A stretch of 21,519 bases of DNA from an uncultured Muribaculaceae bacterium (GTDB lineage: Bacteria; Bacteroidota; Bacteroidia; Bacteroidales; Muribaculaceae), in NCBI GenBank assembly GCA_910587925.1, contig CAJUOC010000037.1:1-21519 (forward strand), in the 5' to 3' direction. The translations under genes were made by a program, and so were the position numbers. Positions 20,872 to 21,519 of the stretch are shown piece by piece (position 1 is the stretch's first letter; every line of letters starts with the position of its first letter). The notes under the pieces were generated by a model. That model saw only the letters and a list, made by a program, of their open reading frames with translations, was not told the DNA's origin and did no database searches.

Positions 20872-21519
20872 CTTGAGCAGGCGACGGTCGGCATCGCCGC
20901 TCTCCAGCACCCCCATCTGATGGATGGCGATTTGGTTGAGCTTGACAAGGCGTTCCGACTGCTGCACTCCCTGCTCTATGAATACAGCATTGAGACTTTC
21001 CATGTTGGAAAGACAGATAAGCTCGTTGACCGACGCATAGTCCCGGATATTGCCTTTCAGGTCGGGATGTGCCTCGCGCCACTGTTTTGCGGTCATGCCA
21101 AACATCGCCACATTCAGCACATCGGCTTCATTGGCATATATGATGCTTGCTTGGGCCGGGGTGACCTCCGCCGGGACGAGGTTTTGCCTGATGGCATCGG
21201 TATGTATGCGGTAGTTGATTTTCGACAGCTCCCGCTTAGCCGACCACCCTATCAGCCGCTGCTCCTCAGCTTTCAACCGCTGAAACTCCTTGACGATATA
21301 TAATTCAAACTCAACAGAAATCCAACTCGCAAATTTGAATGCAATATCTTTATGAGCATAAGTCCCGCCGTAGCGCCCCGATTTGGAAATCAACCCGATA
21401 GCATTAGTTGTCTCAATCCATTTTTTAGGGGATAGTGTAAAGGCATTTAAGCCCGCTTCTTTTTTAAACCCCTCGAATTCGAGGGGTTTAAAATCAGGAT
21501 TGTAGAGACTCTCCCATAT
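20869..21519 (-). CDS. KilA-N domain protein, 5' end missing
   Basis: The frame is open to the window edge, so the N terminus is lost; 216 residues are visible. The first ~85 (IWESLYNPDFKPLEF, then SPKKWIETTNAIGLISKSGR and THAH-like GGTYAHKDIAFKFASWISVE) form a KilA-N domain, a DNA-binding fold common in phage, plasmid and bacterial accessory genes. The remaining ~130 residues are helical (EFQRLKAEEQRL, NEADVLNVAMFGMTAKQWRE, YASVNELICLSNMESLNAVF) and resemble the C-terminal part of Bacteroidota KilA-N proteins. A GTG- or TTG-started shorter reading from 21393 would lose half the domain and is not favoured. Base use is clearly less GC-rich than the neighbours, suggesting acquisition by transfer. 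Function is unknown. Confidence 0.85.
   Translation of the reverse strand: MWESLYNPDFKPLEFEGFKKEAGLNAFTLSPKKWIETTNAIGLISKSGRYGGTYAHKDIAFKFASWISVEFELYIVKEFQRLKAEEQRLIGWSAKRELSKINYRIHTDAIRQNLVPAEVTPAQASIIYANEADVLNVAMFGMTAKQWREAHPDLKGNIRDYASVNELICLSNMESLNAVFIEQGVQQSERLVKLNQIAIHQMGVLESGDADRRLLK
21462..21493. repeat. Perfect 32-bp palindrome inside the KilA-N gene
   Basis: The bases 21462-21477 are the exact reverse complement of 21478-21493, centred on GAATTC, with no loop. It lies in coding sequence for NPDFKPLEFEGFKK, in the most upstream visible part of the gene. Confidence 0.95.

Overview
The window comes from a GC-rich member of the Bacteroidota, most likely order Bacteroidales and possibly Muribaculaceae or a relative. 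The genus is not resolvable by eye. The evidence is: promoters of the Bacteroidota type (TAnnTTTG about 20-22 bases after a TTG) lying almost directly on start codons; a NigD-like lipoprotein; two secreted proteins ending in type IX secretion (T9SS) style C-terminal sorting signals; and BioD, RsmF and KilA-N proteins of Bacteroidetes type.

Layout. At 1-745 is the 3' end of pnp (KH and S1 domains plus an arginine-rich tail), closed by a perfect 11-bp terminator. From 842 to 7756 a plus-strand run encodes a LolD-type ABC ATPase, a NigD-like lipoprotein, a secreted endonuclease I fused to Ig/FN3/jelly-roll modules and a T9SS tail, a GT2 glycosyltransferase, a WzxE-like flippase and dethiobiotin synthetase BioD. 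The last four are spaced so tightly that they probably share a transcript. The 386-bp gap 7757-8142 holds no gene; it contains a roughly 270-bp nested palindrome of four TTTGTAA-tipped hairpins flanked by short GGACTATTGGG repeats, the most unusual structure here. On the minus strand follow rsmF and a 1443-residue modular secreted protein. Divergent from the latter are two coupled thioredoxins (WCGPC, then WCPHC).

From 18805 down to 14813 a tightly overlapping minus-strand operon encodes a LegB-type UDP-GlcNAc 4,6-dehydratase, a NeuD acetyltransferase, a NeuB synthase and a NeuC hydrolysing epimerase. This is a nonulosonic (sialic/legionaminic-like) acid module that lacks the expected aminotransferase and CMP-sugar synthetase. 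A compact control region (18806-18982) carries a duplicated 34-bp promoter with a decayed inverted copy and a 16-bp palindrome. It separates this operon from a GH88 unsaturated uronyl hydrolase, whose 3' end overlaps a convergent secreted DUF6250-type protein. The right edge holds the 3' part of a less GC-rich KilA-N gene containing a perfect 32-bp palindrome.

Functionally the window mixes housekeeping RNA genes (pnp, rsmF), redox proteins, biotin synthesis, cell-surface glycan synthesis (GT2, flippase, nonulosonate), secreted T9SS cargo and uronate glycan breakdown. No tRNA, rRNA, CRISPR array or intact insertion sequence was seen.
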